Source of the DNA: Ricordea florida
Taxonomy: Eukaryota; Cnidaria; Anthozoa; Corallimorpharia; Ricordeidae
Assembly: GCA_949710005.1 (NCBI GenBank)
Contig: OX453283.1
Coordinates: 22,609,704-22,673,703 of the forward strand
DNA length: 64,000 nucleotides
Direction: 5' to 3'
The notes beneath the pieces were generated by a model. That model searched no databases and was not told the origin of the DNA. It saw only the letters and a program-made list of their open reading frames with translations. This document shows, in pieces, positions 10,985-22,425 of the stretch. Made by a program: the position numbers and the translations under genes. The stretch's first letter is position 1. The number at the start of each line of letters is the position of its first letter.

Positions 10985-11282
10985 GTGGACGCCCTACGTC
11001 TCCCACGGGATAAAGAGGACTAGATTATTACTCGAATGCTTAGCGAAAATGCCGGAAGGACGAGGTGTATCTGGAGATCCGTATACAAAGACCAGAAGAT
11101 GATAAACTAAATATTTGATATTTGATATTTGATATTTAAGCGAAGCAGGTTTATCCTTTGATTTTCACACTATTCTATCGTAGTATATTACTTTTTTCGA
11201 GGGACAAGTCTTTTAACTAGAGCAGAAAAAACTGTATTAAGTTGTTTCATTTCCTTATTTATCCGACATTTTATATTTTCAG

Positions 11283-14200
11283 ATTGTAAACTATTTCATG
11301 GCATACCTCGAGGAAGTATGCACGAAAAAGGTAAAAACATAACGCATAAACACAAACATTCTGTTTCACGTGTTAAATGTTTTGGGATGTATTAATAAAC
11401 CAAGTTATTTCCTGTTAGACTCCACGGGGTTTCAAGAAACTTATGGTTTTGGACTCGTTTTTTTGGCCTAAATTAGAAGACTCGATAAGGAAAGGAGAAG
11501 ATTTGTCAGCAATAAGAAAATCGAAGGTAAAGTGGTCTTACTGCAACTGTGTTAATGTGACAGACATTACGGTGCTGATAATATGCTATATGTGCCAGAT
11601 ATTGTACAGAATAAGCACTGATTCGTGTAGGTATGGTTTCTTCTGTATAAACGTTACATGTCATGATGATAATAATAATAATAATAATACTTATTTATTT
11701 CAGTTTTAAATAATTAAACAACTTTATTGAGTACTTTTTATACTTAATTGAATCTTAGGTGTATCTGGTTAAAAAAAGGTACAAATTTTGGTTTTCCTTA
11801 GGTTTCCCATGAAATAATTTCAGTAAAAATTTCGATAACCTACCTACATAATAACACTCCGAAAGCTTTTACGTTGTCTAAGCTTCTATGTACACAAGTT
11901 ATAATAACAACAACTGAGGTGAATTATTTACAAAATAATAATAATAATAATAATAATAATGATAATAATAATAATACAATATTGCCACATATCTCTTGTT
12001 AAGGGTCTTCAAAATCAAGCCGACTTGCTCTTGTTGCCAATAAACAGAGGAAAATGTCATTGGTGTTTGGGGGTATGTTACGTTTTACCCACACTTTCTG
12101 GTTGTGATGTCTCTACACGTGTGTATCCCGCAGTCATTCACTGGTTGCAGTGTGTTTGTATCACTTAGCGCCTTTTTTAAGGCCTTACTTGGAACGGAAA
12201 TTACAAAGGGTCAGCTATGTTTAAATGCAGAGCCTGATAAAAACGCTTCAAAAAGTTTTGGGAATTTTCAAAATTTCACTCTCTCTTTATAAGTTTTTTT
12301 TTTAATGTAAAACTAATTTATTGTCCGCGGGCGATAATAAATTGTTGTATACTAATCCAATTGTTTATAATTTTTTTATTTTTGTTGTTATATGTTCTTT
12401 TCTAAATTAAAGGGCGTGGACATGCGGAAAAAGGAAATTTTATACTTTGACCCTACTGGCAATTGTAGTGAAGAGTGTTCTGATTTTAGTCGCAAGATGA
12501 GGTAAAATCAGTGGAGTGTGTTTTCGTGAGTCTGTCTTTCTTGAATTCTCATTAAGCGTACAAAGGCAGAGGCATTCAATTTTTTTAATTGTTAGGTTGT
12601 TTTTGAAATGTCGACTTGGGGACAAACAATTCATGGACCACAATATTTGGAAAGATGTCAACATAGACCATGCGGTTCAAACAGACAGGAAGAGCTGTGG
12701 AGTATTCATGCTGAAGGTATTTGAGTCTATTTATGGCCATTTATAGATTTGAAATATGTGAAATAACTAACGTTATATATTTTTTATGTTATTCTTAATT
12801 TATACTTCTGAATTCTTAACAAAATTGTTCACCTATATATTTGTTGCAAACAGATGGCTGAGTGCTTGGCAAATGAACTGAAGCCGGCCTTTACACAGGT
12901 ATTTAGTCTTACGTGGGAGGATTGTGTAGCCTAGAATAGGGGTTTCTTCCAGAGTTGGCTATCATATAGATTGTTAAAGTTGAAGGAATATGACATAAGT
13001 GGAAATACAGGTTAATACAATTATTCAGTTAAAAGCAACTTGTAATATAATAGTAATATATTTCCTGGCAGATACAGCAAGATAATAAGAGTGAAATAGT
13101 TTAGCGGTTTCTGGTCCTATATTGCAAAACGTAGCTAAACGTGGTCTGCACAGGGACGGCTTTCGTTCTGATCTGACGGTAAATAAATTTAGTCCGAAGG
13201 GAAAATTCTTGAACAATGCAGTGGTTATTATATGTTTTTTTGCGAAGTGCTATTCTTCTTTTAGATTTTAGAAAGTTCAAATTGATTTGTAATTGTAAAT
13301 GAGTAAGGGCTAATATTTCTCAACATCATTTAAAAAGAGGCTAAAAAACATTAACATTCCTATTCTTTCTATCCCTTCTTTTGTTATCAGAGAGACAGTT
13401 ACGATCTCCGCCTCTACATAGGTCATGTTATCTTGCACACTGAGGAGTGCATTGGCAAAACAGGGCGGTATGCAGAAATGTGAACCTTGACATTGTGCTT
13501 TTACAGTTCAATTCTTTTCAACACGAAAAGAAAATGAGGAATAATTTTTTTGCAGGAGCATAATCACAGAGAGGAAGAGGAAACTGACAGAACCGCAAAA
13601 GCCGAGCAAAAAAATGAAAGAGGACGCGAAGAAAGGCACAGAGACTCGCGCCTACAAAGGAAAACTCAGAAGAAAATCAAGAATAAAGGTTAGAAAAAGT
13701 TTAAATTTCATACACTTTACTTATTTTATTTCCTCAAGATTTTGAAAACGCAATACAAAGTGATCTTATCCTCTCCGTTTGGCGTTTTTTTTTTCAGAGA
13801 AAATACAAATCAGAAGAGTGGATTCTAAATATGAAGCAAAAAAGAACTGAGAAACGACAACTGAAACAAACGGTAACTAAGTTAAGAAATGAAGGCTCAA
13901 TGTTCAGAAAACAAGGTGCGCGGGGATAAATGGTGAGGTAGTGAGCCACCAAGCGCGTCCACCTTCCCGTTAGCAACATTCCCATAACACCAACGGAACC
14001 GCGAACGCACGACCCATGGCGCAAAGCGCACCAAGAAAGACCAAGAAGCAACCGATGGGGACGAAGCTGCTTCACCCTGTTAAGTTTGAGGCTCTCACGC
14101 GTCTCATGCACGCTCGGGACTTCGTTTAGTGTCCGTATTAGCGAGATTCCGTAATAGCGGGAGTATATTTCCAGTGAAACCTCTATAGCCGGGGATCTGA

Positions 14201-15332
14201 ATTTTGTCCGTAATAGCAAGTGTCCGTAACAACGGGGTGTCCGCAAGGCGCGAGTTGACTGTAGTTGCTATCATGAAAAAAAAATTTACATTATTTGTGC
14301 AGCAGGGTAATAATTACAAAGACCCGACAGGGAGTTGTACGTTAGCCAATATTACGAACGTAAACCACCAATACGTACGAATGACCGTTTGTTCATTGTA
14401 GGATACAAAACAAGCCAGAGATTCTGAAGAAAAAAATGATGGTAGGTATCATCAAAACACCGCTGGCAAATTTTATTTAAGGAAATGGAGACGTCTGCAC
14501 GTAGGCTAGGCATTTACTAGCCTACTTGGGTTTAATGTTAGCATTTCGTTCGCGTTCCAAGGCATCGCAAACCTCTATGCTCGTTTCACAAATCCGTGTT
14601 TAGCGGTGTTTTGTAAGGTTTTGGGTAATTTTTGGGGATGTTTGGGAAGAGATAGTCTTAGTGAGATTAATGAGATTGAAGAAATAAGAGCTAAACAAAA
14701 ACAGTCCCCTGAAAACCTTAACTGTCTGGTGGTGCTACAACGATAATTGTATTTCTTCTATCCCTTCTTTGAACCTCTTAAAAATTCACCCAATTAACGT
14801 TTACCCCTGCTTTAATATAGCTAATGATGGGTATTTTTAACTTTTTACACAAATTCCACCGTAGGTAATTAAACTGAACTTACGTATAACCTATATCATA
14901 TCAGGGGAAAAGACAGTTAACATCCAAAGTCTTCCAGATGAAGTACTGGAGATGATACTTCAACTGGTGTGTGAAAGTGCTGGCGACAAAGCAATTGGAC
15001 GGCTTAGTCTAGTATGCCGCAGATGGAGAGAAATTGTCGGTGACAAGCAGTTCCGCCGACGTCTCCATTTCAAATGGCTTTCCACGGTATATGATTGGAA
15101 AAATGCATCCAAAGAATTTAGAGATCAGTACTACGTTATGTATGACATACGACAGTGTTTTGGATGCAACGAAAAATACAAGGATGTACCTGGATTTATG
15201 CAGCAAAGGGGATCGTTAAGATATTCGGACTCTGCCGATGCCATACACCCTGGCTATTGTTCGGAATTTTGTGCACGGGTGTCGGGACCTTATTCAGATA
15301 TGTTAGATGATCAACGACGATATTTAAATTGA
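11283..15332 (+). CDS. Ulp1-type (C48) cysteine protease with C-terminal F-box, 3' eleven exons
   Basis: Eleven GT-AG exons join in unbroken phase to 410 codons plus stop: 11283-11330, 11419-11526, 12004-12072, 12413-12501, 12596-12716, 12854-12898, 13391-13467, 13556-13688, 13798-13872, 14402-14441, 14905-15332. Numbering from the first exon seen, IVNYFMAYLE is the start of the protease fold. His71 lies in PINRGKCHW, Asp88 in ILYFDP, Gln133 and Cys139 in QTDRKSCGVF, giving a complete C48 catalytic set. Residues 200-265 are Lys/Arg-rich and could be a nuclear signal. An F-box starts near 276 (SLPDEVLEMIL, then RLSLVCRRW) and is followed by CFGC and CSEFC pairs that might bind zinc. C48 proteases cut SUMO or other ubiquitin-like proteins; F-boxes dock to SKP1 in SCF ligases. 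The fusion is unusual to me. The 5' end, including the residues before IVNYFM, is missing. It lies inside the inverted-end block, so it may belong to a transposon. Confidence 0.8.
14090..14263 (-). mobile_element. Pogo/Tigger-like MITE fragment in an intron
   Basis: Repeated GTCCGTAATAGC and GTGTCCGCAAGG strings end at GCGCGAGTTGACTG followed by TA. This matches the style of Tigger-type ends (CAGT start, Y-rich GTCCG repeats, TA target). The other end is not clear. It sits between exons 9 and 10 of the Ulp1/F-box gene. Confidence 0.5.
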
Positions 15333-16692
15333 CAATTGTTCATCTGGTATTGTATTTGTAACCCCACTCTTTGCTGCAAGGGAACGAAGGAAAAGATTAC
15401 AACGTCGAGAAACATGTTAGTTTACTAACCAAAAAAATCTCGAAAAAAAAATCTCGAATTTCTTGAGTTAAAACGTCTCGAGTGTAATTAGTAATTGCAA
15501 TCTTATTTATATCTGTAATTAATATCATTTATGCCAATAATCATAACACCATTAAAACATAATACAGAATTGTACGTCACAGTTGATAAATTTCTTATTA
15601 GGAATCTATAATTTCCCTCGTCACTTGTTTTGTATCAACAAAATAGTAATAATAGATTATAAATAGTATACATTGTAATAGATTATGAAAGCTATAAAGT
15701 TGAGAAGTTGAAAGTTGAAGATAAAACAACACTGACCACTCACAGAAAGGTTTATAATTGCCATTGTACGTAATAGCAACATGGCTTAAACCTTCTGCAC
15801 GTACCATAATTTTCATCCCGTAAAAGTGCACAGAGTGATTGTGTCTAATCATTGAATGTTGGTATAGATAATTTTTGGTAAATAGATTAATGTGTCATTC
15901 TACAGCCGAATGAACCCAATGTTCGAATATTTTCTGTCCTTGGGGGTCCTCGGTTTTATACAAGCCATTCATAAACGATCACTTGCATTCGTTGTAAATG
16001 GACTATTTCTTTCACAACAGAGCATTCAAGCAAGATTATGGCTTCAATTCAACATGGTTTCTAAAATTCCAGAATTTCCGTTTACAGTGCATTTTACCGA
16101 AACTAGAAATAACAAAAGACATTTGGTGCCCAAAAATAATGCAATTTCATAAGACAAAAGCCTTTTTGATAAAGGTGGATTAAATATCGCGTAAATTTTT
16201 CGCCGAAGAAGAGTTCTTAAATGTACTAAAATTTTAGATGTTGTAGCCGTGTTTGAACAATTTGCGTTTCGTTTCTTTGACCTAGCAGCCGAGAAATTGT
16301 TTTCGCCGCTCTTAATTCCTCTATTGAATGATATACAGAGACTAACTTTGGCAGGCAAGGTGAAATTGTACATTTGAAACCGTCACCGTGGCCATAAAAA
16401 CAAACAAAGAAAAGCTGACGCTGTCTAAAAGGAATATTTAGGTTGCTAATAACATAAACTATTAAAATACATATCAAATTAGAGGTCAGGCAACAGGTCA
16501 GATAAACACTCCAACAGGATCCGATTTCCGAACGCATTGCGTGTTTCTCTTACAGTGCTCTCAGCTAGCTTTTCGTCACATTTGGGGATTCGGGAGTAAA
16601 TATTTCATAAATGACGTATCTGATAACCTTTGTTAGGTAAATAACACATAGCTATTCAGTGTATAAGTACAAAAAGTGATTATATTGGCCGC
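15333..16692. other. Downstream of the Ulp1/F-box gene, no gene seen
   Basis: An ATTAAA at about 15551 may be the poly(A) signal of the gene upstream. The remainder is AT-rich with short ORFs lacking coding character. Confidence 0.45.
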
Positions 16693-16795
16693 ATGTTACA
16701 GGGGCCTGATATGGTAGGTAGGGGCCTGATATGGTATGTCGGGGCCTGATATGGTAGGTCGGGGCCTGATATGGGGGGTCTGATATGGTAGGCTA
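16693..16795 (-). repeat. 20-bp tandem repeat matching the left minisatellite in reverse
   Basis: Four to five units of GGGGCCTGATATGGTAGGTC. The inverse complement contains ATATCAGGCCCCGA, the seed of the 14-bp and 28-bp arrays at 7111-9485. It forms the right arm of the candidate large element. Confidence 0.85.
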
Positions 16796-16817
16796 CGTTC
16801 CAAATCTATTAGGATTT

Positions 16818-18410
16818 GTGACCATTCTTTGTAAAGCTACCGAACAGTACATAACTGTACTGTGGTACTGTTTGTTTTACTATACAGTGTGGTTCTATCT
16901 TTTTCATCTGTGAATCAAACCATGCAGTGTGACCATTCTTTGTAAAGCTACTGAACAGTACTGTACTGTGGTACTGTTTGTTTTACTATACAGTGTGGTT
17001 CTATCTTTTTTATCTGTGAATCAAACCATGCAGTGTGACCATTCTTTGTAAAGCTACTGAACAGTACTGTACTGTGGTACTGTTTGTTTTACTATACAGT
17101 GTGGTTCTATCTTTTTCATCTGTGAATCAAACCATGCAGTGTGACCATTCTTTGTAAAGCTACTGAACAGTACTGTACTGTGGTACTGTTTGTTTTACTA
17201 TACAGTGTGGTTCTATCTTTTTCATCTGTGGATCAAACCATGCAGTGTGACCATTCTTTGTAAAGCTACTGAACAGTACTGTACTGTGGTACTGTTTGTT
17301 TTACTATACAGTGTGGTTCTATCTTTTTCATCTGTGGATCAAACCATGCAGTGTGACCATTCTTTGTAAAGCTACCGAACAGTACATAACTGTACTGTGG
17401 TACTGTTTGTTTTACTATACAGTGTGGTTCTATCTTTTTCATCTGTGAATCAAACCATGCAGTGTGACCATTCTTTGTAAAGCTACTGAACAGTACTGTA
17501 CTGTGGTACTGTTTGTTTTACTATACAGTGTGGTTCTATCTTTTTTATCTGTGAATCAAACCATGCAGTGTGACCATTCTTTGTAAAGCTACTGAACAGT
17601 ACTGTACTGTGGTACTGTTTGTTTTACTATACAGTGTGGTTCTATCTTTTTCATCTGTGAATCAAACCATGCAGTGTGACCATTCTTTGTAAAGCTACTG
17701 AACAGTACTGTACTGTGGTACTGTTTGTTTTACTATACAGTGTGGTTCTATCTTTTTCATCTGTGGATCAAACCATGCAGTGTGACCATTCTTTGTAAAG
17801 CTACTGAACAGTACTGTTCTGTGGTACTGTTTGTTTTACTATACAGTGTGGTTCTATCTTTTTCATCTGTGAATCAAACCATGCATTGTGACCATTCTTT
17901 GTAAAGCTACTGAACAGTACTGTACTGTGGTACTGTTTGTTTTACTATACAGTGTGGTTCTATCTTTTTCATCTGTGGATCAAACCATGCAGTGTGACCA
18001 TTCTTTGTAAAGCTACTGAACAGTACTGTACTGTGGTACTGTTTGTTTTACTATACAGTGTGGTTCTAACTTTTTCATCTGTGTATCAAACCATGCAGCG
18101 TGACCATTCTTTGGAAAGCTACTGAACAGTACTGTACTGTGGTACTGTTAGTTTTTTACTACACATTGTGGTTCTAATTTTTTCATCTGTGGATCAAACC
18201 ATGCTGTGTGACCATTCTTTGGAAAGCTACTGAATAGACGTGTGTGTTGGTGCTGTTTTAATACATAGTGTGGTTCTAACTTTTTTATCAGTGAGATCAA
18301 ACCATGCAGTGCTGCCCTGTGATTAAGTTACTGAGCAGAACTGTTCTGTCGCACTGTTTGGTATCCTATACAGTGTTATTCTAGATTTTTTTTACTGTTG
18401 ATAAACTTAA
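16818..18410 (+). repeat. 106-bp satellite array with higher-order structure
   Basis: About 15 head-to-tail monomers starting GTGACCATTCTTTGTAAAGC, 106 bp apart (for example 16929, 17035, 17141). A 111-bp variant with ACCGAACAGTACATAACTG starts at 16818 and again at 17353, 535 bp apart, and the four monomers after each share matching variants. That indicates duplication of a five-monomer block. Each monomer contains AACAGTAC and GTACTGTT arms that can fold. Identity decays at the right end (18130-18410). ORFs through the array are not genes. Confidence 0.95.
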
Positions 18411-18827
18411 GCCGTGCCCTAGAGGCCGGACATATCTCTCAATACCACTAGAACTGTCCGCATTACAAAAGATCTGTAAGACATTACAACAAAGGATTTT
18501 CCTCGGTTGCTCAGCTGTTTAAATTGATATATTTACCAGTACTGAACACAGGTGAAATAATCCGTTTGGCATATTAGTAATGCCTTGATCATAGTTTCTA
18601 GGAAAAATGCAAAATGCTTTTAAACTAAGGAAAGAATTAACTTGTATCAAAATTTGTAGTATCGCTTGTGTTCTTTTCGCATGAAGTTTTCTGTGCATAA
18701 TTTTCGAAATCAAATGTTTGTGATTTAGGTCCGACGATGGATAAACACAGGCAAATTTCTTTTATGCAGTGAACAAAGAAAAATGAATGACCAAAAAAGC
18801 TAGATCCACAACTTACAACTGACAATT

Positions 18828-18905
18828 AACAATTATTCGCTTCCCGCTCAGTGATTATCGGTGAATATTCACCGATAATCACTGAGCCGGAGGCGAATAA
18901 TTGTT
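18828..18905. repeat. 78-bp palindrome attached to a family B MITE
   Basis: The central 40 bp (18847-18886) is a perfect palindrome around GAATATTC. The arms extend with two mismatches to AACAATTATTCGC and its complement. It directly abuts the TIR element at 18907. Confidence 0.95.
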
Positions 18906-18906
18906 T

Positions 18907-19106
18907 TAGCATAAATACACGGGTGATAAATTATTTCAAAAAAAGAAAAAAAAGGTATTCTACAACACGAAAAACATTTATTTCACCAAAAGCGGGCGAA
19001 CGACTGGCAGCCATTTTGTTCGTCGAGGTGATTATCCGCTGATAATCCAAGATAGCGAACCAATCAGAGCGCGCGATTTTGTATAATCACCTGAGAATTT
19101 ATACTA
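18907..19106 (-). mobile_element. MITE family B, copy 1 (200 bp)
   Basis: Inverted ends TAGTATAAAT-x-CTCAGGTGAT and TAGCATAAATACACGGGTGAT. The interior carries CGCGCGCTCTGATTGG and AAAATGGCTGCCAGTCGTTC, shared with copies at 42080-42265 and 49513-49735. Non-coding. Confidence 0.88.
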
Positions 19107-20110
19107 ATGCCACTGAATTACTGAAACTTACTTTGAGCAATAAAGCGATTTATTGGGGGTAAATAAGAAAGAAATAATGGGGCTGTCCTTCACAGCTCAC
19201 TAACTTAAATAAAGCCAGTCTGTGCGCAAGTTCATTCTCACGCTCTTTCCCACTAAAAAGAAACAGGCCACTTTTTTCAGTTATAATATGTTGCTTTGGC
19301 TTACTCTTGCTACTGCGTTCGCATTTAACGAATGTATGCAAACACAATCTGATTCTTGCTATATTCACCTGTATCTTAACTTGGTATTGAGTTTTTTTTG
19401 TTTCCGTAAGTCTTAAACTGCTAGAGTCAAACCTTTCGTCTAATCTTATCTTAAACTCCTAACCTTAACTTTTATTGTGGTTCTTATACCTATAAATCTT
19501 TTTACTTTGTCCCTACTCACACTTTGTGTTATACGTGGTTCATGTATGCACTTAAAAATTAGATCGTGATTTAAGTTGTGAATATATATAAAAATCAATT
19601 AAGTATTTGCATTACGGATGGAAACGAATTTGAAGATTTAATTGTCGCAGTATAAACGCAATCTTTTAAGAAAAGTGATCCAGTTTGAGAGCAAATTGAA
19701 ATATATAACAGGCTCCGTTATCCTTCCTTATTCGATCCCTGTTAAAGAACATCTCATTACAGCTCATTTTGTTTGGCCAAGTAACTTGACATTTAGAATC
19801 TAAAAAAGCAAAAGCTGGCATCGGCAAGGCCATGTGAAGGATGATTGAAAAATCTCCCGTACCCAATCACAAAAAAAAGAAAAGAAAACCTTTGTTACGT
19901 TGCAAACTCTCTATCCCCAAGTCTTCATGGGTAAGACGGTTTGGAGGACGGGAAAGGAAAGGAGAGGATTCTTCTCATTTATTGGGTTCGCATTTTTATC
20001 GCTTTCTTTTCTCTACCTCTACCGGCCGCTCCGAGGATGTACAAAACATTGAGTCGAACTTGCCATCTACCTGCATTTCCTCGTGTTATTTGCTTTCTTC
20101 GAATTCGTAG
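19107..20110. other. Upstream of the thyroglobulin-domain gene
   Basis: An ATG at 19288 opens a short hydrophobic peptide (MLLWLTLATAFAF) that could be a signal-peptide exon, but its nearest GT does not match the phase of the first domain exon. In frame with that exon, 20053-20110 reads LAIYLHFLVLFAFFEFVA, also signal-like, yet it has no ATG after the in-frame TGA at 20050. Confidence 0.4.
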
Positions 20111-22419
20111 CGAACACCAAATGTGAGAATCTTCGTGACCAGGCCTCAAACGGACTGGTCGGGGCATATATCCCAAGATGCAGAGAGGACGGCAGTTTTG
20201 ATCCCGAGCAGTGCTGGGCCTCTACTGGTTACTGTTGGTGTGTTGATGAATACGGCAATGAAATTCCGAACACGAAGGTGCGAGGAAGGCCAGACTGCAG
20301 CAAAGAAGGTAAGAAACTATCAAAACCTGCGTCCCAAACTCAGCAATAATGAATAAGAGAAAGACAATGAAAACAAGAGAAAATGAGATAAGAGAACACA
20401 TCTTCCATAATTGGTTCTCTTACTATGATAAGGGGACAGAATCTATTTTTAAATCAGGAAACTATTTTAACTAACCAATGGTTGATGTCCTTCTCATCAC
20501 GTGGTTGTAATTTCTATTCGCCACCTGAAAACCGCGCAGCCATGGAACGAGATATAAATCATGAGCCCATCACCTGGAGCCTCCATACACACTATATCCT
20601 TGAGTCAACCTTTGCTCGTATCTTTTTATTTTTAGAACAGGCTCAAGAGAATATTTTAGATTCTGTGCTAAAAATAGATTCTGTCCCCTTATCATATCAG
20701 ACGGGCTTTCTTCATTTTCTCTTGATGGAAACAGGGCACCGTGGCTTGTTTGGATATCTGATAAAACATGGCTTCCTTTTAAAAAAAGTTGTGACAGGCC
20801 TACACGACTCCCGCTGTTCGCAAGTGCGGTTTCTTTGTCTTTAGAGTTTGGATCTCACGAGTATGTCTTTGAGCGATTTTCCTCTTTTCTACGTTATGAT
20901 GAGCGGGAGTCATGTAGGCCTGTCACAACTTTTTTTAACATCTCTGCTCTAATAGACCATGGATAAATAGCCAATCCATAGTGCGTGTAGATATTCAGTG
21001 ATGGGTTCCAAATTCACTGTAATTATTTATTAAGCAATAAATCGCATTGTTATATATCTAGACTTTTACTCAAAGAAAACGAGCACTGTGATTGGTTGAT
21101 TCCTGGTCACGTGGACCCGAACAAATCTAAATTTATCCCGATCAGGATACAATTGCGCAGTTGTTGCTCGTGCGCAAGATACAACAGCACGTGATCAGTG
21201 CACGACTAAATTATAACAAAGCACTTAATGTATGGTCCCTCGGGAAACTAGTTAGTTTTGTTTTCCCTTGGGAACGGTTTATTTTTCATGAGGGAAGGGA
21301 GGCTGGTGTAATTCGGGAAGCACCATTTAAAAATTGTATGACCTCCCTCATTTGCCAAATTTTTCACTACCCCCCCCCCTCCCCCCTCTCCCACAGATAC
21401 ACAATCAAAAGAAAGAGAATCTCGGAAAAACAAAACTAACGTTTCCCGCGGGACAATGAAAAAACGATAAGTTATTTTCCGTTCGATTCACCAGGTGTTC
21501 TCACTCTCTGCCAAACCCTGCAAACAATAATAGTGAACTTGCCTGGATGGTGTGGGCCCCCGGAATGCAAGCCAGATGGAAGTTTCGACGAAGTGCAATG
21601 TTGCCCTAGTACGGGGGAGTGCTACTGCGTGGACAAAGACGGCAAAGAGATAGACGGAACTAGGCAAAAGGGATCACCGAACTGTGCCTGTAAGAAAACA
21701 ACGCTAACACTACTCAGCTCTAATTGTGACAGATGAAAAAGATAGAACCACACTGTATACGTACTAATACAATGAGCACAACAGTACAGTACTGTTCAGT
21801 AGCTTTACAAAGAATGGTCACACTGCATGGTTTGATACACTGATGAAAATGTTAGAACCACACTGTATAGTAAAACAAACAGTACCACAGTACAGTACTC
21901 TTCAGTAGCTTTACAAAGAATGGTCACACTGCATGGTTTCATACACAGATGAAAATGTTAGAACCACACTGTATAGTAAACCAAACAGTACCACAGTACA
22001 GTACTGTTCAGTAGCTTTACAAAGAATGGTTACACTGCCTGGTTTGATACACAGATGAAAATGTTAGAACCACACTGTATAGTAAACCAAACAGTACCAC
22101 AACAAAATACCCTTTCGTAGCTTTTCTAGTCTCTCTGTAGATTTCAACCTAACCACATGCTGGGTTCCTCTCAACTGTTAATCTCACGTTTCCGAATGTT
22201 TTCTGTTTTGCAGCTAATGCGTCTAAATGCGAGAAAGAGAGATTGGGCGCTTTGGCTAATGGTCCTTTGATTGGACAGTTTATCCCGCATTGCAGAGAAG
22301 ACGGATCGTATGAGTCCGCGCAATGTTGGGCCAGCACTGGTTACTGTTGGTGTGTTGATAGCGATGGAAATAAGATGGACAGCTCAGTGGTACGATTCAA
22401 AAGACCCGACTGTGATTAA
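20111..22419 (+). CDS. Secreted three-domain thyroglobulin type-1 protein (equistatin-like)
   Basis: Three exons, each a single thyroglobulin type-1 domain with phase 1-1 boundaries: 20111-20308, 21495-21689 and 22214-22419 (TAA at 22417). Domains 1 and 3 show Cys-Arg-Glu-Asp-Gly-Ser, Gln-Cys-Trp-Ala-Ser-Thr-Gly-Tyr and Cys-Trp-Cys-Val; domain 2 is divergent (CYCV, with GWCGPPEC). Three tandem domains without other modules match sea-anemone equistatin, an inhibitor of papain-like cysteine and aspartic proteases (family knowledge). Inhibition here is inference. The first exon with the start codon is not certain; a hydrophobic signal-like stretch lies in frame just upstream of 20111. A strong donor (CAG/GTAAAT at 22425) follows the stop, implying a spliced 3' UTR with exon 23215 onward. 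Confidence 0.88.
20424..20696. mobile_element. 273-bp inverted-repeat MITE in intron
   Basis: The ends TATGATAAGGGGACAGAATC and the inverse complement at 20677-20696 match exactly and continue inward through TATTTTTA. Non-coding interior. Lies between the first and second thyroglobulin-domain exons. Confidence 0.88.
20781..20937. mobile_element. 157-bp fold-back element in intron
   Basis: Left arm AAAAAAAGTTGTGACAGGCC continues as TACACGACTCCCGCT. The right arm (20903-20937) is its inverse complement with one mismatch. Just upstream (20738-20772) is a GTTTGGATATCTGAT hairpin also found at 39227-39265. Confidence 0.88.
21725..22115 (-). repeat. 106-bp satellite, about 3.5 monomers, minus orientation
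   Basis: Monomers of the family described at 16818, reversed, in the intron between the second and third thyroglobulin-domain exons. The right end decays just before the exon 3 acceptor region. Confidence 0.93.
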
Positions 22420-22425
22420 ATATCA

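Larger units (their letters stand above)
7083..16820 (+). mobile_element. Candidate large element bounded by inverted minisatellite-bearing ends
   Basis: The left edge (7099-7150) and the inverse complement of the right edge (16745-16804) match through TTTGGAACGT, ACCATAYCAG, CCCCCCATAYCAGG and CCCC, at about 40 of 46 positions. Outside each TTTGGAACGT lie 8 unmatched bases and then GATTTGTG, at 7083-7090 and 16813-16820, which may be an 8-bp target duplication. The arms are unequal: about 2.4 kb of tandem repeats on the left and about 0.1 kb on the right. The block encloses the Ulp1/F-box gene. No transposase was recognised, so this is either a non-autonomous carrier or chance placement of two inverted copies of one repeat. 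Confidence 0.45.

Noticed and set aside
17937-18125. Hydrophobic membrane-protein-like ORFs in satellite DNA (also 23364-23627, 52576-52782, 55842-56160)
   Set aside because: The same peptide arises from every 106-bp monomer in any array; non-coding repeat.
20083-20110. GTG start for the thyroglobulin-domain protein
   Set aside because: Nuclear animal genes rarely use GTG; the real start is probably in an upstream exon or unresolved.
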